Origin: Halichondria panicea
Lineage: Eukaryota > Porifera > Demospongiae > Suberitida > Halichondriidae
Direction of reading: 5' to 3'
Length of the DNA stretch: 64,000 nucleotides
NCBI RefSeq assembly: GCF_963675165.1
Contig: NC_087379.1
Location: forward strand, 6,658,839-6,722,838
Shown piece after piece: positions 36,101-48,859 of the stretch (position 1 is its first letter; each line of letters starts with the position of its first letter). Under the pieces are notes generated by a model, which was given only the letters and a program-made list of their open reading frames with translations, was not told the DNA's origin and ran no database searches. Made by a program: the position numbers and the translations under genes.

Positions 36101-39100
36101 TCACTGTACTCAATGGAGTAGTAGAAGTCATCTCTTCCGGTGACCTCAGGTCTGGTCCATGATATACTAATACTGGTAGAAGAGATGGTGGTGTTACGGA
36201 GGTTTCTTACGGGACCAGGGGGAGCTGTATTGATGTGATAACATGTGTACGTAATAAATATTTAGCTTAATTTACTTGTACAATCCTTTTTAGATCCTCC
36301 TCTATAGAATCCATTTAGACACCTGCAAATTGCAGCACCCTCCACATCTGTTGCTGTGTTCATTGGGCAATCTATACAAGCTCCTTGGTTATCAGTCAGA
36401 GAGCGATAGGTTCCAGCAGAGCAAACTGTAAAGGAGCATGAACTCAATATGTTAACTACCTAAGATTTCATTACTTTGACATCTCATTACTGCACTCAGT
36501 CTGTACCCAGCATCACACTCACACCTTACGCTGCGCTCACATCCTTCATCACCAGTAGTTTCATCACTTACTACTTCGTCTTCACATCTTCCCTCACTGG
36601 AAGTGTAAGCTCTGAATGTGAGAGAGGTGGTGGGGTGAGAGTTGGGAGCACAGCAAGCCATGCCCTCGTTTGGTAGAGAGCCACTGGGGGCACGAACAAG
36701 CTCAGGATAGTTGACCAGTCCAACTTGTAGTTCTTTACAAGGTATGTAGTAAAAATAGATTCGGTTAATTTGGCCACAATTTCCAGAGTCTCTGATGCCA
36801 AAATGGAATCCATTGGTTCTCGAAGAGGGGGGAGAATCAATGACCAGAGTTCTAGTATCTGAAACAGTCCTTCTGTGACCTGTTTGATCCAATCGAGATG
36901 TTGTTATCTCTGTTCCTATTCCAAACAACGGAGTGGAGAGGTATTTGCTTCTGTCTGTTTGGTCACTCTCTGAGGCAATGCTGTTTGTGTCATATCTGTA
37001 CAGATCAGCAAAGTTATTCACACAGGCACCATTACACTGAGTGAATCTGAAGGAGATATTGAAGTAGATCTCTGTTGGTAGACCCCCACCAAGGGTAGTA
37101 CTTCCTGGGGGGTATTTGATGTGAGGGGAGAACACCCAGTTGTCTTGAGCTCCTAGTGTATAGGCACACACTCTCAAACCACGCTGACAGATACCACCTC
37201 GATCCTCCCACTGATCAGCCACTGTCTGCAATGAAGGAAAGGATACTTAATTACATAAATATCGCTACCTTTTGTCTCACCAATACAGCTTCATCATTGT
37301 CAAACTCTCTGCTGAGGAACACTGGCCCCACCAAGCTCTCGTAGTCATAAGAGTCAAACATCAGCTCCCACTCCGGGGGAAGGATGTGATCAGGTGAAAA
37401 TCGGGAACTAGTTCGACATTGGTCAACTGATGAGGTGACCAAGCGATCCTCTGGTGCACAGTTGTCAACACCCTGGCTAATGCAGTAACCATGGAGATCT
37501 GGTTGGTAGCATTAAAATAAAGAAAAAGAAACACATCATTCACCTTGTTCTGGGGGACATGTTGTTGGAGGTGGTGGGCAGATTGTGACCGGACAAGGAG
37601 TGGACAGTTCCGTTGTAGGGCACGTGGGTGGAGGCAGTGTAGGGGGGCACATAGGGCATGAGACCTCAGTACAGGGGGTAGGTGGAGGACAGGTGGTGGG
37701 GGAAATTGTATGAGGGCATGAAGGGCATGAGATGGGAGAAGGGGCACCTGGAATTAATTGGATTTAATGTTAGCATTTACGTTACTGTGGAACTTACCTG
37801 TGTACAGTGTTGAATTACTATACGGTCCATAGCCAGCAGATGTACTTGCTCGTACCTGAAATAAATAATTAAACTGCAAGTACATCTACGTATAATATAA
37901 TTTTTACTTGAACATTACTGCTGAGATTTCTAATATTATATTCAGTAACAATGTGAAAGCTCTCAAATGGAAGCTTGTTGACAGTTCGATTAAAAGATCC
38001 AGAAAACCTCAACTGGTAGCCAGTGATAACTCCATTAGGCTCAGCTGGGGGTCCCCACACAACAACTCCTGAGAACACTTGGACATCTCGTGGGACACTT
38101 GGAACTGCAAAGTCAGTCAGTTATTGTAATAAGCATGTAATGATAAGCTGCTAGAAAATAAAGTTTCTCTTACCCCCCTCCCCTGTTCCGGTTGGAAGAT
38201 CCATTCTCCTCAGAGCTTCATTCTCAGTGTCTTGGTCACTGACTCCATTGTGAGTGGTCACTCGTATGGTGTATGGTGTGTTGGGACGCAGGTTAGGGAC
38301 TGTGTAGGAGACTGTGAGTGTAGAATTGACATAGTTTCCATTGCTGAGTATGAACGACCCAGTGTTAGGATCACTGTACTCAATGGAGTAGTAGAAGTCA
38401 TCTCTTCCGGTGACCTCAGGTCTGGTCCATGAGAGGCTAACACTAGTGGAAGTGATGGTGGTTGTACGGAGGTTTCTTACTGGGCCAGGGGGAGCTATAT
38501 TGACAAGTGATAATATAATTATAGGTATTCCGAATCTGTATTGTTTCAACTTACGTGTACATGTTACTCCAGGGCCTTCGTTAGGTTGCTCATCTCTATA
38601 GAACTCATTTAGACAGCTGCAAATTGCAGCACCCTCCACATCCATTGCTGTGTTCATTGGACAACTGAGACAAGCTCCTTGGTCATCAGTCAGAGAGCGA
38701 TAGGTTCCATCAGGGCAAACTGCAAAAAGTTAAAGGAAACATAAATTATATATAAACTCAAATAAGCTAAGACCTGTTATTACCTTGACATCCTGTTCCA
38801 GCTGCATTCAGTCTGTACCCAGCATCACACTCACACCTTACGTTGCGCTCACATCCTTCTTCATCACCAGTAGTTCCATCAGTGGCACTGTGAGCTCTGA
38901 AGGTGAGAGAGGTGGTGGGGTGAGAGTTGGGAGCACAGCAAGCCATGCCCTCGTTTGGTGGAGAGACGCTGGGGGCACGAACAAGCTCAGGATAGTTGAC
39001 CAGTCCAACTTGTCGTTCCTTACAAGGTGTGTAATAGAAGTAGATTCGATTAATTTGGCCACAGTTTCCAGAGTCTCTGACGCCAAAATGGAATCCATTG

Positions 39101-39845
39101 GTTCTCGAGGAGGAGGGAGAAGCAATGGTAAGAGTTTTAGTATCTGAAACAGTCCCTCTGTGACCTGTCTGATCCAATTGAGATGTTGTCATCTCTGTTC
39201 CTGTTCCAAACAACGAAGTGAGGTAATTGTTTCTGTCTGTTCGGACACTCTCTGAGGCAATGTTGTTTGTGTCATATCTGTATAGATCAGCAAAGTTATT
39301 CATACAGGGACTGTTACACTGAGTGAATCTGAAGGAGACGTTAAAGTAGATCTCTGTTGGTAGACCCCCTCCAAGAGTAGTACTTCCTGGGGGGTATTTG
39401 ATGTGAGGGGAGAACAACCAGTTGTCTTGAGCTCCCAGTGTATGGGCACACACTCTCAAACCGCGCTGACAGATACCACCTCGATCCTCCCACTGATCAG
39501 CCTGCAATGAAGGAAAGGATACAATAAAATATTGCTAGATACTTGTCTCACCGACACATCTCCATCATTGTCAAACTCTCTGCTGAGGAACACTGGCCCC
39601 ACCAAGCTCTCGTAGTCATAAGAGTCAAACATCAGCTCCCACTCCGAGGGAAAGATGTGATCCCTCATAAATCGGAAACTGGTTCGACATTGGTCAGTGG
39701 ACGAGGTGACCAAGCGATCCTCTGGTGCACAGTTGTCAACACCCTGGCTAATGCAGTAACCATAGGGATCTGGTGGTTGACATGTTGGAACCAGTGCAGA
39801 CACTTGCACCAGAGCAGCAGAAATAGCAAGAATCCATAAATTCAT
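30150..39845 (-). CDS. Giant secreted protein with three Eph ectodomains plus Ig-like and Sushi
   Basis: Twenty-six exons join in frame to about 2350 residues. Module 1: 39845-39552, 39501-38784, 38719-38555, 38494-38174, 38104-37908, 37855-37798. CPPT: 37747-37544. Module 2: 37498-37281, 37225-36475, 36425-36276, 36224-35904, 35653-35460, 35411-35354. CPPT: 35295-35092. Module 3: 35041-34827, 34752-34047, 34004-33858, two FN3a exons (33816-33502 and 33447-33124), 33072-32867, 32807-32753. Then 31770-31723 (short CPPT), 31668-31342 (Ig-like), 31276-30938 (CPPT), 30846-30673 (Sushi) and 30493-30150 (Ig-like, ending VNIVL and stop). Each module is LBD, GCC2, FN3, FN3; module 3 has an extra FN3 and is the most divergent (NKWEQRGVVCQN). 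Only module 1 has a signal peptide. No membrane helix, kinase or SAM. I found no stop or frameshift in the joined exons. Probably a secreted multivalent binder; ligand unknown. Confidence 0.8.
30938..31276 (-). repeat. CPPT repeat exon, RDCPTVTCPP type
   Basis: 113 codons with about six copies of a 60-bp unit coding roughly CPPTPTPRDCPIVT. The unit differs from the APTTCPPEIT type of other genes, showing independent expansion. Confidence 0.8.
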
Positions 39846-41829
39846 CCTCCTCCGATATGGATACAAATGCACAATATTTTGTTAGTACTTGTGGTTAAAT
39901 GAATGAGGTGGATGGCTTCTTATATTAACTCAGCTTCCTGTGTGGGTGTAGGTTTGATAGCAGATGAATTCAAAACCAGTTAACAGTTGGAACACAACAC
40001 TTTGTAATGGTGGTCGTAGGTGGTGAGTGATTCATTACAATAACCTAATCCCGTCATTTAGAACGGTGGACATCATTATATTCACCACAAAGGGTAAATG
40101 TATAATTGCTCACAGTTTTAGAAATAATCTCTGAAAACAATAGAGAATAAACTAATATGCACAACATTTCCTACTAGCTATTTTCTTTGCACATAATCTA
40201 TAGCAAAAGCTAGTGCCAGAGGAGGTGCATGTTCTCATACACACATGCAATATGTATATACGTACACACGTACTATATCAGGAGCTAATAATTATAATAA
40301 TTTGACACTTGTACACAGCATGCAACTGGAGTTTGCAGAATCTTTGCAACGCACCAGTAAAAGCGTAGAGCATTACACGTTCATATGTATACACACTGTG
40401 GTCTGTTTTAGGCCAAGGGTATGAGCATTTCCCATATAAGGAACCACAGTGCTTAACTCTTGGTGTTGCAAAGATTTTGCAAACTCCACTACAATACTAA
40501 GTAAACAATCCTCCCACAAAATGTACTGTACAAGAAGTGATTTTAAGCTCTCGTTGATGTGTTGATGTTTGCACAACTAAAGGTCTTACCAATGAGCATT
40601 TCACAAGCTTCTGAAGTCCTTACATGGAGGTTTCAGTGTGTGTATGTGTGTGTGCAGGGGAGTCAAAAGTTTACCCACCATCTTACTTGAAAGCTATATA
40701 ATATTCACCTGTGTAGTACCTTAATTGGTTTGGTCCAATAGACCCACAACATTCACCCACATATAGACTGATACAGAAGTCCATGAAAGTGCTATTATTT
40801 AGCAACACAGGAAATGGAAGTTTATATTGTGAGCTGGAATTCAGTGAAACTATATACCGTTAAGCGTTGTGGGGGTTTACTAGGTCATTAAGGAAGTGCA
40901 GGCAAGAAATTGTATTATTAGGAGGTTTGATAGATGATTATACCATAGATTGAAGAGAAAAGGATTGGCAACGGAGGCAGTTCACGTGATGCTTTTACAT
41001 TGAGTATACACAGATGGGCCTGAAACCATTTGTGTTTTGCCCTAGCTAAAACTCCTGCGAAAACCCGGGAAACTTATTGTGTCTAATGCATACTTCTCAA
41101 AGACCCCTCCAACACTTACATATGCCCCCTGATGGTAGGTATCATTTGGATAAAATATAATCTTAATCTTCGTGAAGTAGCTAGAGGTACACAGAGCCTC
41201 TGTCAGAGGCTTTTTTATGTGTTCCTATAGCACCTACGATATAGCTAAGGTTGTGTTACTAAGTATAGTATGCTATGTCCTAAATGGCCACGCAAATGAG
41301 GTGAAGTTGCATGATATTTAGCAGCAGAACTACTTGTAGACTTTTTTACAGATGGCAAAAACAGTTCTCATGAATTATTCATGTTTAGACTCCCACGTTA
41401 GAAGTAAGCCTCGGGGGGAAACATGGATGGCACCAGAAGTGCACTCCGTTGCCAATCGCTTTCTCTTCAATCTATGATTATACAATGGGTCCATATCCAA
41501 TTTGGACCCATTACATTAACATGTATGTTTATACTGGGATAAAGTACATGCATGGTACAGTTACGGTACGGTTACCATAGTGAGCAGTCCAGTTATATAA
41601 TACCACTAATGCAATTGTCAATGTGTATATATATATAGAGAAGAGTAATAAGTAGTATTAAGTACCAGGTGTCACAATGGTATACGTAGCAAAATACAAT
41701 AATTATACCAACCAGTTTATAGGATGTGATAAAGTCAGGGACAAGCTGCAGCTATGGCTTTGAGAAGCTGCATAAAGATATATAGGAGATAATCTTTTCT
41801 TTGACTTATAACAAATCTCAATTACCAAT
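39846..41829. other. Intergenic spacer, long type, with an inserted element
   Basis: About 2 kb upstream of the three-module gene, homologous in blocks to 23189-24694 and without a gene. It contains the 532-bp element described separately, which is absent from the sister spacer. Confidence 0.6.
40945..41476. mobile_element. CATAGATTGAAG-ended TIR element, copy 2
   Basis: Ends CATAGATTGAAGAG and CTCTTCAATCTATG, flanked by ATTATAC at 40938-40944 and 41477-41483. The sister spacer reads GATGATTACACAATG near 24275, an empty site. Duplication length 7-8 bp suggests a hAT-like mechanism (inference). No transposase. Confidence 0.8.
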
Positions 41830-44560
41830 GTTAATGAAAACACTTCTTGTCACTCAACTTGCATCAGGGATGTCACATCTGTATCTACCCAGTGGAGAGG
41901 TGGCACTGTTCCTTCTGTTTAGACTAATAAACTCCTCTCCTCTGTTCCTGTATAAGGAGTTTGATATGGAGAAGCTGACAGCTGTACCATCAGGATAGAA
42001 GAACTCTCCATCGTCAGGTGGGTGGCAGCACTCATGATCAGTGTTGTCAGTTATACACAACAGAGCGTTATCTCCCTCTCCAATATCAGTGATCATCACA
42101 TGCAGTGTCTCCATTAGTAATTCCTCCCACGCAACATGAAATACACATCACCTGTGGTCATATAATTATTATTAAAATAAATATTCATCTCTACACAAGA
42201 GTTGTTTCTAACCTTCTGTGGTAGGTGGAGGGCAAGTGATAACTGGACATGAAGGGCAGGTGGTGGAGTCACCTGGAATTATAAGCGTACTCTGTATTAT
42301 TGCCTTTAGATTATAAGCCCACTAGTGTACTGTATCAGACTACTATACTGCCCACCAGCAGATGTCTTTGCTTGTACCTGAAGCAAATAACGAACACTGC
42401 AAGAATATATACCGTATAGTGTCAATGGTGCAAATTTTTTATGAACCACCAAGTTCGTATTCTAAATACTCTTACAGCTCAGAACATTGACGTAGACCCT
42501 ACATGTATTGAAATTATAATTTTCAAAATCAATAAAATTGGAAAGTAACCTGCTATACGGTATATACGTACACAGGATCAAATTAACGATTGCTTACTGA
42601 AACTTGAATATTACTGCCGAGATTCCTGATATTATCGCCAGTAACAACGTGATAGCTCTCAGATGGCAACTTGTTGACAGTGCGAGTAAAGGATCCAGAA
42701 AATCTCAACTCGTAGCCAGAAATAACTCCATTAGGCTCAGCTGGGGGTCCCCACACAACAACTCCTGAGAACACTTGAACATCTCGTGGGACACTTGGGA
42801 CTGCAAAGTCATTTCGTTAATAAAGGCTGCAACGTTTCATTGAACTAAATTTCTTACTTCCTTCCCTCATTTTGATGAATAGATAAGCTATCCTCAGAGC
42901 TTCATTCTCAGTGTCTTGGTCGCTGACTTCATTGTGAGTGGTCACTCGTATAGTGTATGGTGTGTTGGGACGCAGGTTAGGGACTGTGTAGGAGACTGTG
43001 AGTGTAGAATTGACATAGTTTCCATTGCTGAGTATGAACGACCCAGTGTTAGGATCACTGTACTCAATGGAGTAGTAGAAGTCATCTCTTCCGGTGACCT
43101 CAGGTCTGGTCCATGAGAGGCTAACACTAGTGGAAGTGATGGTGGTTGTACGGAGGTTTCTTACTGGGTCAGGGGGAGCTGTGTGTAATATAATTGTATT
43201 GTTGCTCAGAGACATACAAAAATGCTAACTTGTGCAAGATTGAAAGTTTGTCTCAGTGACACCTCGGAAGAAGCCAGCCAAACACCGACATACTAATGCA
43301 GCCACTGCAAATCTCACAGTGTTTGAGGGACAACTAATACACCGTGTCTCTTGTGAGTCTGACCCAGAGCGATAAGTATCAACTGGGCAAGCTGGATAGA
43401 TACATGTTTGCGCAATGACGTACATTATAATTTATACTTACCCTGACAGTAGACTTGAGATGCTCTTCTGTAGTAACCACCTAAACATCTACAAATCGAT
43501 GCTCCCACAACATTTGATACAGTATTTGTTGGACATGTTATACACACTCGTGGAGGATCTAAAAGAGAGCGGTAGGTACCAGCAGGACAAACTGAATTTG
43601 AAAGTGTATTATGAAATTAGAATTACAAATACGAACAAGGCTTACCTTGACATCCTGTTCCAGCTGCATTCAGTCTGTACCCAGCATCACACTCACACCT
43701 TATGTTGCGCTCACATTCTTCATCACCAGTAGTTCCATCAGTGGCACTGTGAGCTCTGAAGGTGAGAGAGGTGGTGGGGTGAGAGTTGGGAGCACAGCAA
43801 GCCATGCCCTCGTTTGGTAGAGAGCTGCTGAGGGGACGAACAAGCTCAGGATAGTTGACCAGTCCATCTTGTCGTTCCTTACAAGGTGTGTAATAACAAG
43901 ATTCTCTTAATCTGACCACAAGTATACCTCCATCTTTGATTCCAATGTAAAACCTTTCTTGCCAGTAGAAACAAAAGACCCTCCCTACCCGAGAACTTGA
44001 GCCAAACAACATCTGATTATAATTAATGTATTTTGGCGATCAGACATCGAGACAACACCGTTTGTGTCGTACTTGTACACGGTAGGAGAACCATGAAAAA
44101 TTGCATATATAATGCTATATATTTCAGTTTCACTAATTGTAACACTTAATTCCTAGAGGATATTTGGAGAAAATACCCAATTATTCACTCCAGTGCCAAA
44201 GCTGCAGGTCAGCAACAGATTCCGACAGCACTCTCCTTGCTGATGCCACTGAATAAAGACGATATTTGTTTAAAAATAGCCATTGAAGGCCTAATCTAAA
44301 TAAACATATCTCAACCTGATCGTTATCTATGTCTCGGCTTATTAATTGCTTACGCCCCTGTTACCCATACCGAGTTGGGCCCTCCAGAAGGTTCAAGTAA
44401 GCATTGGGATCAAACAAAATTACTCTCTCATCAGACACACTAGATCGAGATATGCATGGTGTTGAACTCATCTGGTGCGCATTGAAACCCAAAGCAGTAG
44501 ACATGGACACTCCCCTCCAGGCTGTAGCTGGCATTGAAGCATTGCAGACACATGAACCTC
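41830..44560 (-). pseudogene. Decayed, divergent Eph-like gene
   Basis: Recognisable pieces in order: LBD start (near 44460-44320; FDPNAYLNLLEGP, then in-frame stop, then LISRDIDND), LBD middle (near 44270-44020; WHQQGECCRN, NNWVFSPNI, YKYDTNGVV, with several stops), LBD end (44000-43645), two GCC2 modules in a row (near 43595-43440 and 43393-43238), FN3 (43180-42868), FN3 (42800-42600 and 42379-42320), short CPPT (about 42270-42212), Ig-like (42150-41830). The Ig-like part has a frameshift after RNY and a TGA in place of the usual Gly codon after PDAS. The 5' half is far more divergent than any other copy, while the 3' half is nearly identical to the intact genes. A promoter-like block (CAATGGGACTGTCCC) is still present near 44610-44625. 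Confidence 0.75.
42412..42560. mobile_element. Short CCGTATAG-ended MITE
   Basis: 149 bp with ends CCGTATAG and CTATACGG, flanked by TATA on both sides. Same family as 28931-29513. Confidence 0.72.
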
Positions 44561-44835
44561 ATCATCACACTAGCTAGCTTGTTATTGTGCTCTACCACCA
44601 GGTATGTGTGGCAATGGGACTGTCCCCTGAACATGTAGGATTATGTGGTTACAAATTCAATCAAAAACATGCAGTTACAATCAAGATCAGAAACATGCAC
44701 TGTTGAAATAACACGTACTTTAGTCCAGTTTCACAATACAGTAATTTTCAAAGGGGAAAAGTCAATGGATGGTAGCTACGCAAACGTAAATTAAACAATT
44801 GTGCGATATTACTATACGAGGGGGAGGTGGGTGGT

Positions 44836-47800
44836 TCAAGCTATGATGTTTGCACATATTCGGTGAAGGTTACCATCGTTGTTGGGCACAGTACAACAGT
44901 ACAGTCCAGGGATTGCAGCTTCACCAGTGAATATCTTATTCTTATTGAGTCGAACTAGTTGAACATCACGGTTGCGGTACAATTCATTATTGAATGCTCT
45001 AATACTTAATTGGACACCGTTGGGGTCGTAACATTGTCCGATCTTTTGCACCTTGCAGCAATCTTTAATTTCTGTTCGGAAAATGAGAGCTTCATCAGTT
45101 TCACCGATATCTTCGAGGGAGATACTACTGCCGTTAGCGAAGGTTTCTCCTCTTAGCATGAACCCAATGGCATCTACAACAGAAAAATAACAATATTAAT
45201 TTTAATTAATGATTGGGAAGATAGAATACCACAATAAGCAATATAAACATACCTCGTTGGCAAGTAGGTGCATTTCCACTCCACTGCCCATTAGGCAAAC
45301 AGGTTCTTCTTGAAGAGCCACTCAGAGTGTAGCCAGGGTTACAAGTGTAGGAGGCAAGACTTCCTATAGCTATTGAAAGAGATAACACTCGTACTCCGCC
45401 ATTAGCCGGATTGGAAAGCACAGGGCAGGTTACTGGAGGTGGTGGTACTTCACCTGTATGTACAGTGTGGAGGGTAACTAGGTCACCAAATGAAAAGTAT
45501 GGACTCTCATACCTGCTACAATATTGACGTAAACACTCTTGTCACTCCACTTGCATCAGGGATGGCACATCTGTATCTACCCAGTGGAGAGGTGACACCG
45601 TTCCTTCTGTTGAGACGAATTAACTGCTCTCCACTGTTCCTGTATATTGAATTTATGCTGGAGAAGCCGACAGCTGTACCATCAGGATAAAAGAACTCTC
45701 CATCGCCACCGCGGCAGCACTCAGTGTTGGCAGTCACACACAACAGAGCGTTATCTCCTTCTTCAATATCAGTAATCATCACAATGTCTCCATTAGTGTA
45801 ATTTTGTCCACGCAACATGAAATACACGTCACCTGTAAAAGTATGCTATACAAGCACAATGTGATATTCCTCACCTTGCTCTGGGGGACATGTTGTTGGA
45901 GGTGGAGGGCACGTTGTGAGTGGACAAGGAGTGGACAGTTCCGTTGTAGGGCACGTGGGTGGAGGTAGTGTAGGGGGGCACATAGGGCATGTGGGTGGAG
46001 GGAGTGTAGGGGGGCACATAGGGCATGTGGGTGGAGGTAGTATAGGGGGGCACATAGGGCATGTGGGTGGAGGGAGTGTAGGGGGGCACATAGGGCATGA
46101 GATCTCAGGAGGACAGGTAATGCAAGAGTTCCCTGGAATTGGAAAGTATAGAATGCAATGTGTGCACTATAATTATTCAGACTCACCTGTGTACTGTATC
46201 AGACTACTGTATGGTCCAGGGCCAGCAGATGTCCTTGCTCGTACCTGAAAATTAATTCTGCGCTAGAAAGACATATAGAATTCTCGTGCTTACTGAAACT
46301 TGAATATTACTGCCAAGATTTCTGATATTATCGTCAGTAACAACGTGATAGCTCTCAGATGAAAACTTGTTGACAGTATGAGTGAAGAATCCAGAAAACC
46401 TCAACTGGTAGCCAGTAATAACTCCATTAGGCTCAGCTGGGGGTCCCCACACAACAACTCCTGAGAATACTTGGACATCTCGTGGGACACTTGGAACTGC
46501 AAAGTCATGTTGAAAGCATATGTAATGATGATGTAGTTTTTTTTTACAAAGATCAAAGGAAAAACTATGCTAACAAATGCCATAGACTAGGATCTACAAC
46601 TGCATGCAGTAACCACAGACCGTGCTCTATTATTCTGTGGTTAGCATTTTGCTCTTTGGAACAACTTGGTAGTTAGAGCAGGCTAGGGTAGTTAGAGCAC
46701 GGTTGTCAAAATAACTGATTTTTAAGCCATAAAATTAGAATAGCTATACAACTGCTCCATGGTTGCAATGCGAGTACAGCTAAGTGATTCTATAAGCTTC
46801 TATAGCAATACTATCTTGCTAACAAAGGATTTTATTCTCGAGTAAAGGCTAGTTTTGCTTACTAGTACATTGAGGCCAATGCAGTCTCTCCAGAATCAGG
46901 AATAGTAAAATCGTTTTGTAGAAGGTTGATTCTAGTTAGCTCTATACTAGAGCCGATAGCTATATATATTGGTAGCTGCAAGAAGCTAAAAACTACAAAC
47001 CAGTTGATGCACTGTTTTACGCTCGTGCTCTATGGATATTATTTGCCTCGCGGAAGTTCTCGAAGCATCATGTAGCTCGAGGCGAAAGTTTGGCCAATAA
47101 TATCCATAGAGCACTCGCAACCATGCATTAACTAGTACTTGTGCACATAGATAAAGTTTTCCAACTAGTAAGTATATACGTTTCAATTACTTACCTCCCT
47201 CCCCTGTTCTGGTTGGAAGATCCATTCTCCTCAGAGCTTCATTCTTAGTATCTTGGTTGCTGACTCCATTGTGAGTGGTCACTCGTATGGTGTATGGTGT
47301 GTTGGGACGCAGGTTAGGGACTGTGTAGGAGACTGTGAGTGCAGAATTGACATAGTTTCCATTGCTGAGTATGAACAACCCAGTGTTAGGATCACTGTAC
47401 TCAATGGAGTAGTAGAAGTCATCTCTTCCAGTGACCTCAGGTCTGGTCCATGAGAGGCTAACACTAGTGAAAGTGATGGTGGTTGTACGGAGGTTTCTTA
47501 CTGGGCCAGGGGGAGCTGTATTAACGAATGATAACATGTTGATACTCTAAATCTCTGTAGGTTCAACTCACTTGTACAAGTCACTTCAGGTCCTTCATTA
47601 GTTTGCTCATCTCTAAAGAATTCATTTAGACAGCTGCAAATTGCAGCACCCTCCACACCCATTGCTGTGTTCATTGGACAATCTAGACAAGTGCCTTGGT
47701 CATCAGTCAGAGAGCGATAGGTTCCAGAAGGGCATTCTATTGTGGAAAATTGCATGCATGAAAACAATTACTCAATAGAATACCTTGGCATCCTGTTCCA

Positions 47801-48859
47801 GCTGCATTCAGTCTGTACCCAGCATCACACTCACACCTTACGTTGCGCTCACATCCTTCATCACCAGTAGTTCCATCAGTGGCACTGTGAGCTCTGAAGG
47901 TGAGAGAGGTGGTGGGGTGAGAGTTGGGAGCACAGCAAGCCATGCCCTCGTTTGGTAGAGAGCCGCTGGGGGCACGAACAAGCTCAGGATAGTTGACCAG
48001 TCCATCTTGTCGTTCCTTACAAGGTGTGTAGTAGAAGTAGATTCGGTTAATTTGGCCACAATTTCCAGAGTCTCTGATGCCAAAATGGAATCCATTGGTT
48101 CTCGAGGAGGAGGAAGAAGGAATGGTAAGAGTTCTAGTATCTAATACAGTTGACCTATGACCTGTCTGATCCAATCGAGATGTTGTCATCTCTGTTCCTG
48201 TTCTAAACAACGGAGTGGAGAGGTAATTGTTTCTGTCTGTTCGGACACTCTCTGAGGCAATGCTGTTTGTGTCATATCTGTATAGATCTGCAAAGTTATT
48301 CACACAGGCACCATTACACCGAGTGAATCTGAAGGAGACATTGAAGTAGATCTCTGTTGGCAGACCCCCACCAAGGGTAGTACTTCCTGAGGGGTATTTG
48401 ATGTGAGGGGAGAACACCCAGTTGTCTTGAGGTCCCAGTGTATGGGCACACACAAACAAACCACGCTGACAGATACCACCTCGATCCTCCCACTGATCAG
48501 CCACTGCCTGCAATGAAGGAAAGCATACTTAATTACATAAATATAGTTACATTTTGTCTCACCGATACATCTCCATCATTGTCAAACTCTCTGCTGAGGA
48601 ACACTGGCCCCACCAAGCTCTCGTAGTCAAAAGAGTCAAACATCAGCTCCCACTCCGGAGGAAGGTTGTGATCAGTTGAAAATCGGAAGCTGGTTCGACA
48701 TTGGTCAGTTGGTGAGGTGACCAAGCGATCTTCTGGTGCACAATTGTCAACACCCTGGCTAATGCAGTAACCATGGGGATCTGGTGGTTGACATGTTGGA
48801 ACCAGTGCAGACACTTGCACCACCAGAGCAGCAGAAACAGCAAGAATCCACAAATTCAT
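44836..48859 (-). CDS. Eph-like secreted protein with Ig-like, Sushi and Ig-like modules
   Basis: Ten exons: 48859-48563 (signal peptide MNLWILAV... and LBD start), 48507-47784 (LBD), 47736-47572 (GCC2), 47515-47195 (FN3), 46496-46294 and 46244-46187 (FN3), 46132-45875 (CPPT), 45832-45513 (Ig-like, FFYPDGTAV and RYRCAIPDAS), 45453-45253 (Sushi), 45173-44836 (Ig-like, ending CANIIA and stop). No membrane segment or kinase. Exon 45832-45513 is 320 bp instead of a multiple of 3: one T is missing near 45537, so the frame after GVTR changes and stops at about 45516. Without the defect the protein would be about 960 residues; with it, the Sushi and last Ig-like modules are lost unless the exon is skipped, which would keep frame. 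Intron 4 (46497-47194) holds a hairpin sequence. The 24695-25304 end of the sister gene is a close paralogue. Confidence 0.78.
45875..46132 (-). repeat. CPPT repeat exon, PMCPPTLPPPTC type
   Basis: 86 codons. Four near-perfect copies of a 48-bp unit coding CPMCPPTLPPPT, then a nonrepeated Pro-rich end. Phase 1-1. Confidence 0.82.
47025..47114. repeat. Hairpin in an intron
   Basis: GTGCTCTATGGATATTA and its complement lie about 55 bp apart, with further pairing (GCCTCG / CGAGGC) inside. Possibly the core of a degenerate element. Confidence 0.55.

Noticed and set aside
39846-39872. Upstream in-frame start giving MHLYPYRRR before the signal peptide
   Set aside because: Sister genes start at MNLWIL and the extra basic residues precede the conserved signal peptide; the downstream ATG is preferred.
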